Positions 55,145 to 63,911 of a stretch of 64,000 bases of DNA are shown piece after piece; position 1 is the first letter of the stretch, and every line of letters begins with the position of its first letter. Both the position numbers and the translations under genes were made by a program. A model generated the notes under the pieces. It had not been told where the DNA came from. It made no database searches and saw nothing but the letters and a program-made list of their open reading frames with translations. Source of the DNA: Pseudoclavibacter endophyticus (GTDB taxonomy: Bacteria; Actinomycetota; Actinomycetes; Actinomycetales; Microbacteriaceae); assembly GCF_008831085.1 (NCBI RefSeq), contig NZ_WBJY01000004.1, positions 1 to 64,000 on the forward strand. The letters are read 5' to 3'.

Positions 55145-55926
55145 ACGCACTCGCGCGTTTCCTCCGGGAGCGCTGGGCGCTCGCCGTCGGCCCGCTCGTC
55201 CTGCTCGGGCTGTGGGAGGCGCTGTCGCGGATCGGAGCGATCCCGATGACGTTCTTCCCGCCGCCGACGCGGATCATTGCGAACGCGGGCATCATCCTCG
55301 ATCTCGAGACGGGATTGGGTGGCGACATCCTCGCGACCATCGGGCGCCTCGTCGGCACCGTGGCCCTCGCCGTGCTGATCGGCGTGGGCCTGGGGATCGC
55401 GATCACGGCCTCACAGTGGACGGAGCGGGGCGTGGGCACGCTGCTGTCGTTCGTCTACCCGATCCCCGGCGTGCTGTTCTTCCCTTTCCTCACGTTCGTG
55501 CTCGGCCGCAGCGAGACAGCCGTGCTGCTGACGGCCCTCGTGACGCCGCTGATCGTGATGATCCTGTACACCGTGGCAGGCGTGCACAGCATCAACCGGA
55601 CGCTGATCGAGGTGGCCGACAATTACGACTGCCGCGGCGCGCGACGGTTCTTCCGGGTGTTCCTGCCCGGCGCGCTGCCGTCGATCGTGACGGGCATCCG
55701 GATCTCACTGGGCTTCGGGCTCATCGCCGTCATCGCGATCGAGATGGTCGGGGCGCCCTCCGGGCTCGGCAACTTCCTGTGGGAGAACTGGCAGACCCTG
55801 CGCGTGACCGACATGTACGTGGCGCTGCTGTGCATCGCGGTGCTCGGTCTGCTCACGACCGTCGGGTTCGATGCGCTCGCCGATCGGCTCCTGCCCTGGC
55901 GTGCGGATGCGAGGAAGACATCATGA
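55141..55926 (+). CDS. NitT/TauT-type ABC permease, first
   Basis: A 261-residue BPD_transp_1 permease with about six helices. The EAA loop is YDCRGARRFFRVFLPGALPSIVTGIRIS (in part), with a Gly at the expected position. N-terminal WALAVGPLVLLGLWEALSRIG and the VLFFPFLTFVLGRSETAV helix resemble SsuC/TauC. It is coupled by ATGA overlap to the genes on both sides. Confidence 0.92.
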   Translation: MNALARFLRERWALAVGPLVLLGLWEALSRIGAIPMTFFPPPTRIIANAGIILDLETGLGGDILATIGRLVGTVALAVLIGVGLGIAITASQWTERGVGTLLSFVYPIPGVLFFPFLTFVLGRSETAVLLTALVTPLIVMILYTVAGVHSINRTLIEVADNYDCRGARRFFRVFLPGALPSIVTGIRISLGFGLIAVIAIEMVGAPSGLGNFLWENWQTLRVTDMYVALLCIAVLGLLTTVGFDALADRLLPWRADARKTS

Positions 55927-56720
55927 CCCCGGCCATGAGACGAGCGCTGCAGACCTGGTGCATCCCGGTCGTCGTCATCCTCCTGTGGGAGGTCGCGACC
56001 CGCGCGGGTGTGCTGGATCGGCGCTTCTTCGTACCGCTGAGCGACGTCGTCGTGACGATCGTGGAGCAGTTCGCGACCGGGCGGCTGGGCGGCGACATGG
56101 CGATCACCGTCCAGCGCCTCGTGATCTCGTTCGCGGTCGCCGCGGTCCTGGGCGTCGCGATCGGCGTCGCCTCGGGGGTCTGGCGCACCGTGGAGCTCAT
56201 GATCCGGCCGGTTACTGACACGCTCTACCCGCTGCCGAAGATCGCGCTGCTGCCGTTGTTCATCATCATCGTGGGGCGCGGAGAGATCGCCTACATCCTC
56301 ACGGCGTTCGCGACCGCCTTCTTCCAGATCGTCATCAGCACCCGCGGCAGTGTGCGGGACATCGACAGCGAGGTCATCGAGGCCGGGCGCAACTTCGGCG
56401 CGACGGGCTGGCGCTACGTGACGCGACTGCTGTTCCCGGCAATCTCGGGCCCGCTATTCGACGGGCTGCGATTGGGCATGGCGACGTGCCTGATCACCCT
56501 GATCGCAGCGGAGTTCGTCGGCGCCGAGACCGGGGTGGGTGCGATGATCCGCAGGGCGGGCCAGCAGTTCGCCGTGGAACAGATGTACGCGGGCCTCGTG
56601 TTGGTCGGCGTGCTCGGCCTGCTGATCGACCTCGTGTTCCGGGTGCTCCGGCCGGCGTTGCTTCCGTGGGAGCGCGGAACGCGCCGTCGGGGCGCGCGCA
56701 CGGTCGCCGCAGGAGGATGA
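55923..56720 (+). CDS. NitT/TauT-type ABC permease, second
   Basis: A 265-residue SsuC/TauC-like permease, related to but distinct from its neighbour: VVVILLWEVATRAGVLDRRFF at the start, then LYPLPKIALLPLFIIIVGRGE, and the EAA loop IEAGRNFGATGWRYVTRLLFPA. Two different permeases suggest a heterodimeric pore, which is less usual for this class, where one gene commonly suffices. The last 20 residues are basic and disordered. It ends the operon. Confidence 0.92.
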   Translation: MTPAMRRALQTWCIPVVVILLWEVATRAGVLDRRFFVPLSDVVVTIVEQFATGRLGGDMAITVQRLVISFAVAAVLGVAIGVASGVWRTVELMIRPVTDTLYPLPKIALLPLFIIIVGRGEIAYILTAFATAFFQIVISTRGSVRDIDSEVIEAGRNFGATGWRYVTRLLFPAISGPLFDGLRLGMATCLITLIAAEFVGAETGVGAMIRRAGQQFAVEQMYAGLVLVGVLGLLIDLVFRVLRPALLPWERGTRRRGARTVAAGG

Positions 56721-56818
56721 CGGCCGCACCTGCGTTGCGCTCCACGGCACGAGACGCGACGATCGAGGCGCTGCGACTCATAGTGATCGAGACAATCCAC
56801 ATCTTCTCGGCCAGAGGC

Positions 56819-57382
56819 TCATGCCAGACATGACCGCACCACCGCGTCAAGATCTCGCTCGACTCCGGCGACGTCGCCGAAGACGAGTCCTTGGAGGATC
56901 GCTCCGTCGACGTAGGCCAAAACTCGCTGTGCCGCTTCGAAAGGTCTCGACACACCCAATAACTCGAGGATCTGTGCCGCCGAGGTGTGGACACGGTCAC
57001 GGGCCTGCTCCAGCGGCCCTCGAATCTCGGGGTCATGGAAGGCTTCGGTGAAGAACACCAGTCGAGCGGCGGCCAGTGTGCGGCCGGGCCCGGTGGCCTC
57101 GCGCACGAATCCTGTGAGGGCTTTCACCAGTTCCTCGACTGTCTGTGGTTGGACACCACCGGCGAAGGTCACAAGCTCCGTCGTCGCCAGATGGTCGACG
57201 ACGCCGTGCAACAGGGAAGCACGCGTACGAAAGTAATTGGATGTTGAACCGCGGGGCAGCTCGGCGAAGACATCGACACGACTGTGCGTGAGCCCGCGGA
57301 TACCTTGGGTGCCGACGATCATCAGAGCCGCGCGAAGCGCGCGAGCTCGATTGGTATCAGCAGCAGTGGCAATCTCATTCAT
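56819..57382 (-). CDS. TetR-family transcriptional regulator
   Basis: A 187-residue TetR-family protein. The HTH is residues about 26-52 (GIRGLTHSRVDVFAELPRGSTSNYFRTR, in part), with a C-terminal domain containing FVREATGPGRTLAAARLVFFTEAF. It is 33 bp downstream of the monooxygenase gene on the same strand, so the two are probably one transcript; it is the obvious candidate to bind the repeats upstream of that gene. GCAGG precedes the ATG. GC content here is below the chromosomal average of the window. Confidence 0.88.
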   Translation of the reverse strand: MNEIATAADTNRARALRAALMIVGTQGIRGLTHSRVDVFAELPRGSTSNYFRTRASLLHGVVDHLATTELVTFAGGVQPQTVEELVKALTGFVREATGPGRTLAAARLVFFTEAFHDPEIRGPLEQARDRVHTSAAQILELLGVSRPFEAAQRVLAYVDGAILQGLVFGDVAGVERDLDAVVRSCLA

Positions 57383-57415
57383 GTTCCTGCCTTCTTGCGT
57401 CGGGATCGTATACGT

Positions 57416-58450
57416 TCATATCAAGCGCGCAACGGCACCCATCGCAACGTTCCGGGCTCGCGTGAAACGGCGGGCGGTGGAGAGTCGGTTCATCTGTCGC
57501 GACATACGAACGACGCGCTGGGCAGCCAGTCGTCGTCTGGCGTCAAAGTCGCGCAACCCCTCGGCTACGGAGTCCGCCGACCCCAAGGAGTTCGCGAGTT
57601 CGACGGCGTCGACTAATGCTTCGCAGGCTCCACGTCCAGCACTGGGTGCCATGGCATGGGCGGCATCTCCGAGGACGACAGTACGGTCGCGAACGAAGGA
57701 TCGCAGGGGCGCCAAGTCGTACAGGGGCCGCCTATCCACCTGGTCGGGATCCACTTTTGCGAGGACGTTGGTCACGGCCGGATGCCAACCTCCGTAGAGT
57801 CGTTCTAGAAGGTTGCGGATGTCTATCTTGAGATCGTGTTCGGCCAATACGTCGTCGCGGACGCAGGCGAACCAGTTGGTTGTCCCCGAGTCTTGCGGCG
57901 TGATGCCGAAGAGCAGCCCGCTTCCCCATGTTTCAGTTACGGACCTAACGGATCCGGGAACGGTGCCCCGGTAGGCCACCGTGCCGAGTGGCCGAGGTGG
58001 GGAGAATCGACGTGCCACGAAGTGACGAACTTGACTATTTATCCCGTCAGCACCCACAACCAGATCTGCGGCGGGAAGTGTATCGAGGTCAACCACTGGC
58101 GAGTTCCAGGCGACAGCACTCTCGAGAGTGCCATCGTGCAGCAGCTCGTGCAGCGCGGGGCGGGAGATCAGGTAAGCGGCCTCTTGTGGCGTGACCCGGG
58201 CAAACGTTCGTCCGTCGGGGCGCAGGAACTCCGCTCCACGTTGGAGCACGGCGCGGCGCCGCACCTGCTCACCTAAGCCCAGAGCGTCGAGCGCGGCGAT
58301 GGCCTCCGGCCACATTCCAAGCGCTGTGCCAGTGCGAGGCAGCCCTTCTGCGCGCTCGAGAATGTCGACCTGCCAGCCGACTGCACGCAAAGCCCGCCCG
58401 GCGGCCAGACCACCGATGCCTGCTCCAACAATTACTGCTGATCCCTTCAC
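57416..58450 (-). CDS. FAD-dependent monooxygenase
   Basis: A 344-residue group A flavin monooxygenase-like protein. It has the FAD Rossmann motif VIVGAGIGGLAAGRALRAVGW, ADLVVGADGINSQVR (the DG motif), and VLGDAAHAMAPSAGRGACEALVDAVELA (GD motif, in part). Size and motifs match hydroxylases of aromatic or polyketide substrates such as salicylate hydroxylase or tetracycline-inactivating relatives. I place the start at GTG 58450, directly before KGSAVIVGAG, with a leaderless-type -10 upstream; an ATG at 58495 would translate the operator repeats. Cotranscribed with the TetR gene. Confidence 0.85.
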   Translation of the reverse strand: MKGSAVIVGAGIGGLAAGRALRAVGWQVDILERAEGLPRTGTALGMWPEAIAALDALGLGEQVRRRAVLQRGAEFLRPDGRTFARVTPQEAAYLISRPALHELLHDGTLESAVAWNSPVVDLDTLPAADLVVGADGINSQVRHFVARRFSPPRPLGTVAYRGTVPGSVRSVTETWGSGLLFGITPQDSGTTNWFACVRDDVLAEHDLKIDIRNLLERLYGGWHPAVTNVLAKVDPDQVDRRPLYDLAPLRSFVRDRTVVLGDAAHAMAPSAGRGACEALVDAVELANSLGSADSVAEGLRDFDARRRLAAQRVVRMSRQMNRLSTARRFTRARNVAMGAVARLI

Positions 58451-58457
58451 GAGATGT

Positions 58458-58491
58458 ATCGTACTACAGTTACCGCATGAAAACACTACAG
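58458..58491 (-). promoter_or_regulatory. Promoter and direct-repeat operator of the monooxygenase gene
   Basis: On the minus strand TACGAT (58463-58458) fits TANNNT and lies 7 bases before the GTG. CTGTAGT occurs twice in the same orientation (58491-58485 and 58469-58463), 22 bp or about two helical turns apart, one abutting the -10 and the other near the -35. This is probably the TetR or another repressor's site. Confidence 0.45.
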
Positions 58492-58495
58492 GCAT

Positions 58496-58986
58496 AGTGT
58501 CCCTGCATCGGTCGCGCTAGTGGTGCAGGGGCCGGGTCGACCACCATGAGTAATCAGGCGAGTGTCACATCGAGCCCTCCCCAAGATGCCGATGCGAGCT
58601 CTCACTGTCACGCCGACTATGAGGGTCGGTGTCGGTCCCGACCCTCAGAGAGTGGCTGGAAGCCGGCGGAGATGTAGGTGGCGACGGCGCCGACGTTGTG
58701 CTCGGGGTGTAGACGATGGCGCTCGAGGCGCACAAGGTCAGGGCCATGGTCATCGACAACGGCGTGGGGCCGTCGAGCAGCCCGACGGCAAGGATTCGCC
58801 CGTCACAGCTCCAGGTCCTGACCGCCGCCTCTTCGCCGAATCTCTAGAACCAATCCGGGTCGCTCGAGTAAAGCTGCCATGGTGCTCCGTCGGACTGCCA
58901 CTCCCGCAGCGCGCCCACAACCTCGCCTAGCCCGCAAACTGTCGGCGTGCTCATCAGAAGTGCCGCCACGGTGACCAGGTCGCACC
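58496..58986. other. 491-bp gap without a supportable gene
   Basis: I see no convincing gene. CCCTGCATC (58501-58509) pairs with GGTGCAGGG (58522-58530) around a 12-base loop. A 43-codon frame at 58716-58847 (MALEAHKVRAMVIDNGVG...) lacks a ribosome-binding site and recognisable homology. Composition suggests decayed or foreign sequence. Confidence 0.4.
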
Positions 58987-59631
58987 TCAGTCGATGAAGC
59001 CGATTGGGAGCTCGTGCGCGCTTGCCTCTCGGGCGACCGCAGCGGCGGAGACGCCGAGCCCTGCGTAGAGCTCGACGATGCCCGCGCCTCGAGAATGCGC
59101 TTCGCGAACCCGCTCCCTGAGATCATTCTCGTTCGCGACGCCTGCGACGAGAACGTCGTCGTGTTTGGTCAGTGGAGTTGATTGCGCAGCGGAGTAGAAG
59201 AATGCCGCATCACCCGCTCCGCCAGTGGCATAGGCCGCCTTGTAGGCGGCTACCTGTTCGAGCGACTCGAAGCCATAACGGTTCACCCGCACTTCGACAT
59301 CGGCGCGGATGGCCTCACGGACCTTAGCGGCAACGTCGACCGGCATGGCGCCGCACAGCTCAATCCGATCGGCCGACGCTGCGGCGCGGACAGCAGCGTG
59401 CACGACATTATCCAGGTCGGCGCCCTCGATGACGACGCCATCGCTTCGTACGATCACGCCCGGCACACCCTCGAACAGCACATGTATCTCCATGCCCAGT
59501 GAAACTCCGTAGGCGTCCAACTCATTCCCCCAGCGAACTCTGATCGCGATCCTCAGGCGCTCGGTCCAGGAGTGTGCGAGGTCTATCTGGGCACTCGTCG
59601 CGTCGAGAACTGAATCCGCAATCGCACACAT
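58987..59631 (-). CDS. DUF6506-like protein with two internal repeats
   Basis: A 214-residue protein. The pattern DGVVIEGADLDNVVHAAVRAA, ADRIELCGAMPVDVAAKVREAI, NRYGFESLEQVAAYKAAY recalls DUF6506 (I-E-L-C-G and V-x-x-Y-G-x-E-S). A second copy follows: DDVLVAGVANENDLRERVREA, GIVELYAGLGVSAAAVAREAS, ELPIGFID. So the protein is two related alpha/beta units in tandem. Family function is unknown; the fold hints at part of a TIM-barrel-like arrangement. It starts at ATG 59631 with GAAG upstream. No partner gene is evident. Confidence 0.5.
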   Translation of the reverse strand: MCAIADSVLDATSAQIDLAHSWTERLRIAIRVRWGNELDAYGVSLGMEIHVLFEGVPGVIVRSDGVVIEGADLDNVVHAAVRAAASADRIELCGAMPVDVAAKVREAIRADVEVRVNRYGFESLEQVAAYKAAYATGGAGDAAFFYSAAQSTPLTKHDDVLVAGVANENDLRERVREAHSRGAGIVELYAGLGVSAAAVAREASAHELPIGFID

Positions 59632-59875
59632 GGTTCTTCACGCCGCGATCCTCGTCGAAAATGCATGAATGAGCGAGCCGGGGCCGGGGGACGAGGTTCC
59701 TGTCCGAAATGGAGGACGAGCTTGGAGCCCGATGCTCTGAGACCACCATCACCAAGGGGGCCATTTTGAGTCGACGTTGAGAGGGTTTTGGTGACCCACG
59801 TCTTTTTCACCACCAACAACAACTGAGCAACCGTCCTTGCCTTTCACTGCCGTGGCGGCCGAGTACGTCCAGTGC
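59632..59875. other. 244-bp gap, no gene seen
   Basis: Short frames occur on both strands but none has a start, codon bias or family pattern. The sequence contains T-rich and CAA-rich stretches unlike the rest of the window and may be a scar of an inserted element; no inverted repeats that would prove it are visible. Confidence 0.3.
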
Positions 59876-60571
59876 CTAGAAGCGGTCATCCAGAACCGCC
59901 GGCATGATGATTTCACTGACGAACGATGACGGCGACAAGCCTAGGATCATTCGCACCACACTGACGACGTCGTGCACGGGTATCAGTCGGCCGTCGCCTC
60001 TGACTGTGGCCTGGTCGATCGGCACGTGGAGGTCGTCGTCGGTGTTGAGGTAGCCGAGTTGTAGCGTTGTCACGGCCAGTCTCCGATCGCGGTATCCCTC
60101 GCGCAAGGCGGCGGCAATGCCGTTTAATGCGAATTTCGACGCTCCGAACGCCACCTCAGGGCGACCGGAGCGAGCCAATCCTGAGGTGGATCCCGTGAGA
60201 ATCACTCGTGGCTGAGCGTTGTTGAGAATCACTGGAATGAGGCGGCGCAGTACGAGTATCGCCGCGGTGGTGTTGACGGAAATCAGCGATTCGATCTCGT
60301 CCTCGTCGCTGACCGCGAAGTCATATGCGGAGGAGAAAGCAGTTTGCTCCCACGCTCCTACGTTGTAGATCACGGTACTCAGGCCACTGGGCGCGCCCTC
60401 GGCAATGAGCTCGGCCGCTTCTCGAGGGCGGGAAAGGTCTGCCTGGATCCAGTGCCGCGACGCGTCCGGCGCTGTCCGCGCAACGCCCACCACGTTGCGG
60501 CCGTCCTGTTCGAGCCCGCGGAGCAGGGCTCTTCCCAGTCCGCGGCTCGCGCCAATCACCATGACAGCCAC
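59876..60571 (-). CDS. Short-chain dehydrogenase/reductase lacking the catalytic Tyr
   Basis: A 231-residue SDR-fold protein. The cofactor motif is VIGASRGLGRAL, the NAG-like motif is YNVGAW, and the helix-4 Asn is in SVNTTAAI. The active-site serine region is ILTGSTSGLA, but the Y-x-x-x-K is Phe142-Gly-Ala-Ser-Lys146; the codon is TTC, so the Tyr that donates the proton is replaced by Phe. It may be a redox sensor, a structural NAD(P)-binding protein or a reductase with altered chemistry. GTG start with AAGGAGG 8 bases upstream. Confidence 0.82.
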   Translation of the reverse strand: MAVMVIGASRGLGRALLRGLEQDGRNVVGVARTAPDASRHWIQADLSRPREAAELIAEGAPSGLSTVIYNVGAWEQTAFSSAYDFAVSDEDEIESLISVNTTAAILVLRRLIPVILNNAQPRVILTGSTSGLARSGRPEVAFGASKFALNGIAAALREGYRDRRLAVTTLQLGYLNTDDDLHVPIDQATVRGDGRLIPVHDVVSVVRMILGLSPSSFVSEIIMPAVLDDRF

Positions 60572-60670
60572 GGTGTCATCCTCCTTCGTAGTACGGCACC
60601 GCCGACCGGTCCGAGCCGATGTCCTGTCATGGCTCGATCGGCTCGTCGGCGATGGCGATTGCTCAGCCCG

Positions 60671-62269
60671 CTAACGAGACAGGTCGCGGCGTCGCAGGCC
60701 GAGTATTCCGAGCACAGTCGTGAGCGCCGCGATCGCGAGCAGCACCATCCAGGAGTAGGCCGTGGTGTAGTAGGGATTGACGTGGCCGATCGGTGATGTG
60801 GCGAGGTAGACGATATCGGGGAGTCCGGTCTTGACGAGGATTTCGCCGGCTATCCCGGCTCCGAGGGCGATCCAGGCGAGCGCCACCGCCGCACGGGGAA
60901 CGAGCCCGATGGCCAAAACGACGATCCCGACGAATACCCACACCGCTGGGATAAGGGAGAACGTCAGAGTGAATAGGCCGCCCACGCCGGGGGAGCTCAC
61001 GGTGAGAGCGAGGCCGAAGATCACCACGAGCGCGGCCGAGCCCAGCAGCGTGGTGAGTATGGTCGCAGTCGCCCAGCGGCTGCGGGTCAAGGGAGCGGAG
61101 AGCAGCAACTCGGCGTTGCCGGAGGTCTCGTCCGAGCGCAGCCGAAGAACGTTGAGGGTCGCGTAGGCGGTAATGGGGAACACGAACACGAACACCGTAT
61201 AGACGAAGAATGCCTGTCCGGGGTCCTCGATCCTCATCGCGGCCGCATATTCGAGCATCCAGGTGGTATCCCCGTACTCAGCCGCGGCCTCCGTGCCGAC
61301 GCTGCCGAATGCCACGCCGATCAGCGCGATGGCCACGGCCCAAGTGAGGAACGAGGCGGCGTTCTGACGCAACGAGAGACCGAACACGTCCCGCAGATAG
61401 GGCGCACCGGAAGCGCGCCCGTGGCGTGTGGCGATGAGCCCTTCCCCGAGGTCGCGCCGGGAGGAGATCGCGAGTGAAGTCAGGAGCAGCAGTGCGACAA
61501 CCCCAGCGACGGGCAAGAGCATCCACCAGCGGTCACCGGCGTAGGGCTGTACACCCTCTAGCCAGCCGGCGGGAGAGAGCATCGTGATCCACTCCAGCCT
61601 GCCGTCGGCGAGATGACCGAGCCCGCGGACGTAGTGCAGCAGCATGACGAGCACGAAGCCGGCGACAGCTGCCGCGCGAGCGTTCTCGGTGACCTGAGCA
61701 AGGAGCGCGCCGAGTGCTACGCCGATCCACGTTGCCCCGGTGGCGACCAGCCCGAACAGCAGCGATCCGGGCATCGAGAAGCCGAGCCCGAGGAGACCGG
61801 CAGCGCCGACGAGTCCAATAACGAGTCCGGTTGCCATGACGGTGAGCACGGAGGCCACCAGCTGCGCGTTGCGACCGATCGCGGTGGAGCCGAGTAGTTC
61901 GCGTCGCCCGTGCTGTTCCTCGGTCCGGGTGTGCCGGACTACGAGCAGTAGGGCACCGATGGCGGAGAACAGTGTCGTGGCGCCAAAGGCTTGCTGGGTC
62001 GCCAGCGCGGCCAGGCTGTCGTCGAACGCGGCGCTCTGGAACAGCAGGAAGATCGGCAGTTCCTGCAGTTGCTGAAACCGTTCCATCCGCGATTGTGCCG
62101 TGGGATAGGTGCTCTCGGCCCCAGCAACGGCGCCGAGGAGTACTGCCACGGTGAGCAAACCCCATATGGGCAGCAGGATACGGTCGCGGCGCAGCAGGAA
62201 CGGCACGACCCGAAATGTGCCAGTGCCTGCACCTTCCCGTGCTGGGGGAGCGATGGTGGCGGCGGTCAT
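60671..62269 (-). CDS. ABC-2-type exporter permease
   Basis: A 532-residue membrane protein with about 12 hydrophobic segments in two similar halves, as in tetronasin/polyketide exporter permeases. Indicative are [25 protein letters not shown] in the first cytosolic loop and [25 protein letters not shown] in the second (each in part): the R-x-D/E-E-x-x-G-x-x-E-L-L pattern repeats. Its ATG overlaps the ATPase stop (ATGA). It completes a TetR-ATPase-permease exporter operon. Confidence 0.87.
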   Translation of the reverse strand: MTAATIAPPAREGAGTGTFRVVPFLLRRDRILLPIWGLLTVAVLLGAVAGAESTYPTAQSRMERFQQLQELPIFLLFQSAAFDDSLAALATQQAFGATTLFSAIGALLLVVRHTRTEEQHGRRELLGSTAIGRNAQLVASVLTVMATGLVIGLVGAAGLLGLGFSMPGSLLFGLVATGATWIGVALGALLAQVTENARAAAVAGFVLVMLLHYVRGLGHLADGRLEWITMLSPAGWLEGVQPYAGDRWWMLLPVAGVVALLLLTSLAISSRRDLGEGLIATRHGRASGAPYLRDVFGLSLRQNAASFLTWAVAIALIGVAFGSVGTEAAAEYGDTTWMLEYAAAMRIEDPGQAFFVYTVFVFVFPITAYATLNVLRLRSDETSGNAELLLSAPLTRSRWATATILTTLLGSAALVVIFGLALTVSSPGVGGLFTLTFSLIPAVWVFVGIVVLAIGLVPRAAVALAWIALGAGIAGEILVKTGLPDIVYLATSPIGHVNPYYTTAYSWMVLLAIAALTTVLGILGLRRRDLSR

Positions 62270-63177
62270 CGCGTTTCTCCGGTGCCCGCCACGTTTCGGG
62301 CGTGGTAGTGGCGCATGAACAGCTCTTCCAGCGTCGGAGGCTGAGCGACGAGGCCGGCGAGGCCGGCCGCGCCAAGTGCTGTGACGACGCCGCCGAGCTG
62401 GTCAGGATCGACGTTCATCCGCACTCGGGTGCCGTCCACGTTCACGTCATGCACGCCGTTCCACCCCGCGATGTCCGACGGAATCGACGCCATCTCCGCG
62501 GTCAGCGACGTGCGGGTCAGCGATCGCAGCGACGCCAGATTTCCGGACTCCACGGTGCGGCCGGACCGGACAATCGTGACGTGATCGCACAACTCCTCGA
62601 CCTCGGAGAGGATGTGGCTGGATAGCAGCACCGTACGCCCGGATTCCGTGGCCTCTCGTACGCATGCCTTGAACACGGCCTCCATGAGCGGGTCGAGGCC
62701 CGAGGTGGGTTCGTCCAGGATCAGCAGCTCGACATCGCTGGCGAACGCGGCAACGAGAGCGACTTTCTGACGGTTTCCTGTGGAGTAGGTACGTGCCCTT
62801 TTTCGGGGGTCGAGCTCGAACCGGTCGATCAGCTCGGCACGGCGCGCGGGATCGGCCTTCCCGCGCATCCGGGTCAGCAGGTCGATGATCTCGCCGCCGC
62901 TGAGGTTCGGCCACAGCGTCACATCACCGGGGACGTACGCGAGCCGCTTGTGTAGTGCCGCCGGTGTCGCCCACGGGTCGCCGTCCAGCAGTCGAACGGT
63001 CCCCGCGGTGGCTCTCATCAACCCGAGTACGATCCGGATCGTCGTGGACTTTCCCGCCCCATTCGGCCCCAGGAACCCATGCACCTGCCCCGACTCGACG
63101 GTGAGATCGAGTCCGTCCAGCGCACGATTACGGCCGAATGTCTTCACCAGGCTGGTGACCTCTATCGCGATGGTCAC
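62266..63177 (-). CDS. ABC exporter ATP-binding protein
   Basis: A 303-residue ATPase of the DrrA/CcmA type: Walker [11 protein letters not shown]-loop-like [15 protein letters not shown], signature YSTGNRQK (divergent, S-T-G-N-R-Q), Walker [14 protein letters not shown]-loop [19 protein letters not shown]-terminal regulatory-like domain ([16 protein letters not shown]...) follows. GTG start overlaps the tetR stop. With the neighbouring permease it should export a hydrophobic antibiotic or lipid-like compound. Confidence 0.9.
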   Translation of the reverse strand: MTIAIEVTSLVKTFGRNRALDGLDLTVESGQVHGFLGPNGAGKSTTIRIVLGLMRATAGTVRLLDGDPWATPAALHKRLAYVPGDVTLWPNLSGGEIIDLLTRMRGKADPARRAELIDRFELDPRKRARTYSTGNRQKVALVAAFASDVELLILDEPTSGLDPLMEAVFKACVREATESGRTVLLSSHILSEVEELCDHVTIVRSGRTVESGNLASLRSLTRTSLTAEMASIPSDIAGWNGVHDVNVDGTRVRMNVDPDQLGGVVTALGAAGLAGLVAQPPTLEELFMRHYHARNVAGTGETR

Positions 63178-63875
63178 TCGTTCTCCTTCGTTCTCATGTC
63201 TGTCGTCGTCTCCTGCTCCGCGGCTGTTTCCTCGCGGAGGGTTTGCATCGCTGCTTGGATGCCTTCACCTGTTGCGGACGCTGTGAACTGGCCCATCACG
63301 CCGTAGAGGTTCATGACGGCCGCGCCAATCCGCATGGAGTCCTGAGCTGTTGCCGTGTCGACGCCCATCCGATGAGCGATCGGACCCAGCAGGATCGCGA
63401 TCCCGCTATGCATCGCAGTCATAACCGCAGCCGTATCGCGCGTCTGTTCGGCGTCGGGCGGGAACCGATCAGGCCATGTCGAGGAAAGAAACTCCTCCGC
63501 ACCTTCGGCGAGAAGTGCGAACACGTCCCGAGCCGCATCGGAATCATCCACCGCCGAACGCGCCAGATACCGCAGCAACAGCGGCGCCTGAACGGCCAGG
63601 TCGGCGAGCGCATTCGGGTTCGCCAACTGCCCTTTGTCGTTCAGGACGAGCAAGCGATGACGGAACACTTCAATCACGAACTCATCGCATGCGGCGCGCA
63701 GCCCGTCCTTGGAGCCGAAGTGATGCTGCACCAGCCCCAGCGAGACCTCCGCCGCGTCGCCGATTGCGCGCATAGTGGCGGACGCGAAGCCGTGCTCGGC
63801 AAACTGCTCCAGCGCGGTGTCCCGGATGCGGGCACGCGCCGTCAGGTCACGAGGTTCGTAGGTGTGAGAAGGCAC
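63174..63875 (-). CDS. TetR-family transcriptional regulator of the exporter operon
   Basis: A 233-residue TetR-family protein: HTH at about residues 31-55 ([34 protein letters not shown], in part). It is first in the operon with the exporter, overlapping the ATPase gene by GTGA, so it most likely represses the whole operon. Start is GTG 63875; no Shine-Dalgarno, but a TATAGT -10 lies 7 bases upstream, implying a leaderless message. Confidence 0.88.
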   Translation of the reverse strand: MPSHTYEPRDLTARARIRDTALEQFAEHGFASATMRAIGDAAEVSLGLVQHHFGSKDGLRAACDEFVIEVFRHRLLVLNDKGQLANPNALADLAVQAPLLLRYLARSAVDDSDAARDVFALLAEGAEEFLSSTWPDRFPPDAEQTRDTAAVMTAMHSGIAILLGPIAHRMGVDTATAQDSMRIGAAVMNLYGVMGQFTASATGEGIQAAMQTLREETAAEQETTTDMRTKENE

Positions 63876-63882
63876 GCAAGCG

Positions 63883-63911
63883 ACTATACCTGTGACTGGT
63901 TTACAAGTCGA
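63883..63911 (-). promoter_or_regulatory. Promoter with embedded palindromic operator for the exporter operon
   Basis: On the minus strand, TCGACT (63911-63906), a 17-bp spacer and TATAGT (63888-63883) form a sigma-70-like promoter 7 bases before the GTG. GACTTGTAAACCAGTC (63894-63909), symmetric at 12 of 16 positions, lies over the -35 and spacer, ideally placed for TetR autorepression. Confidence 0.55.

Noticed and set aside
58716..58847. Small 43-codon gene
   Set aside because: No ribosome-binding site or family pattern, and a stop lies immediately upstream in frame.
59632..59875. Insertion-sequence remnant
   Set aside because: Composition is suggestive, but no transposase fragment or terminal inverted repeats can be shown.
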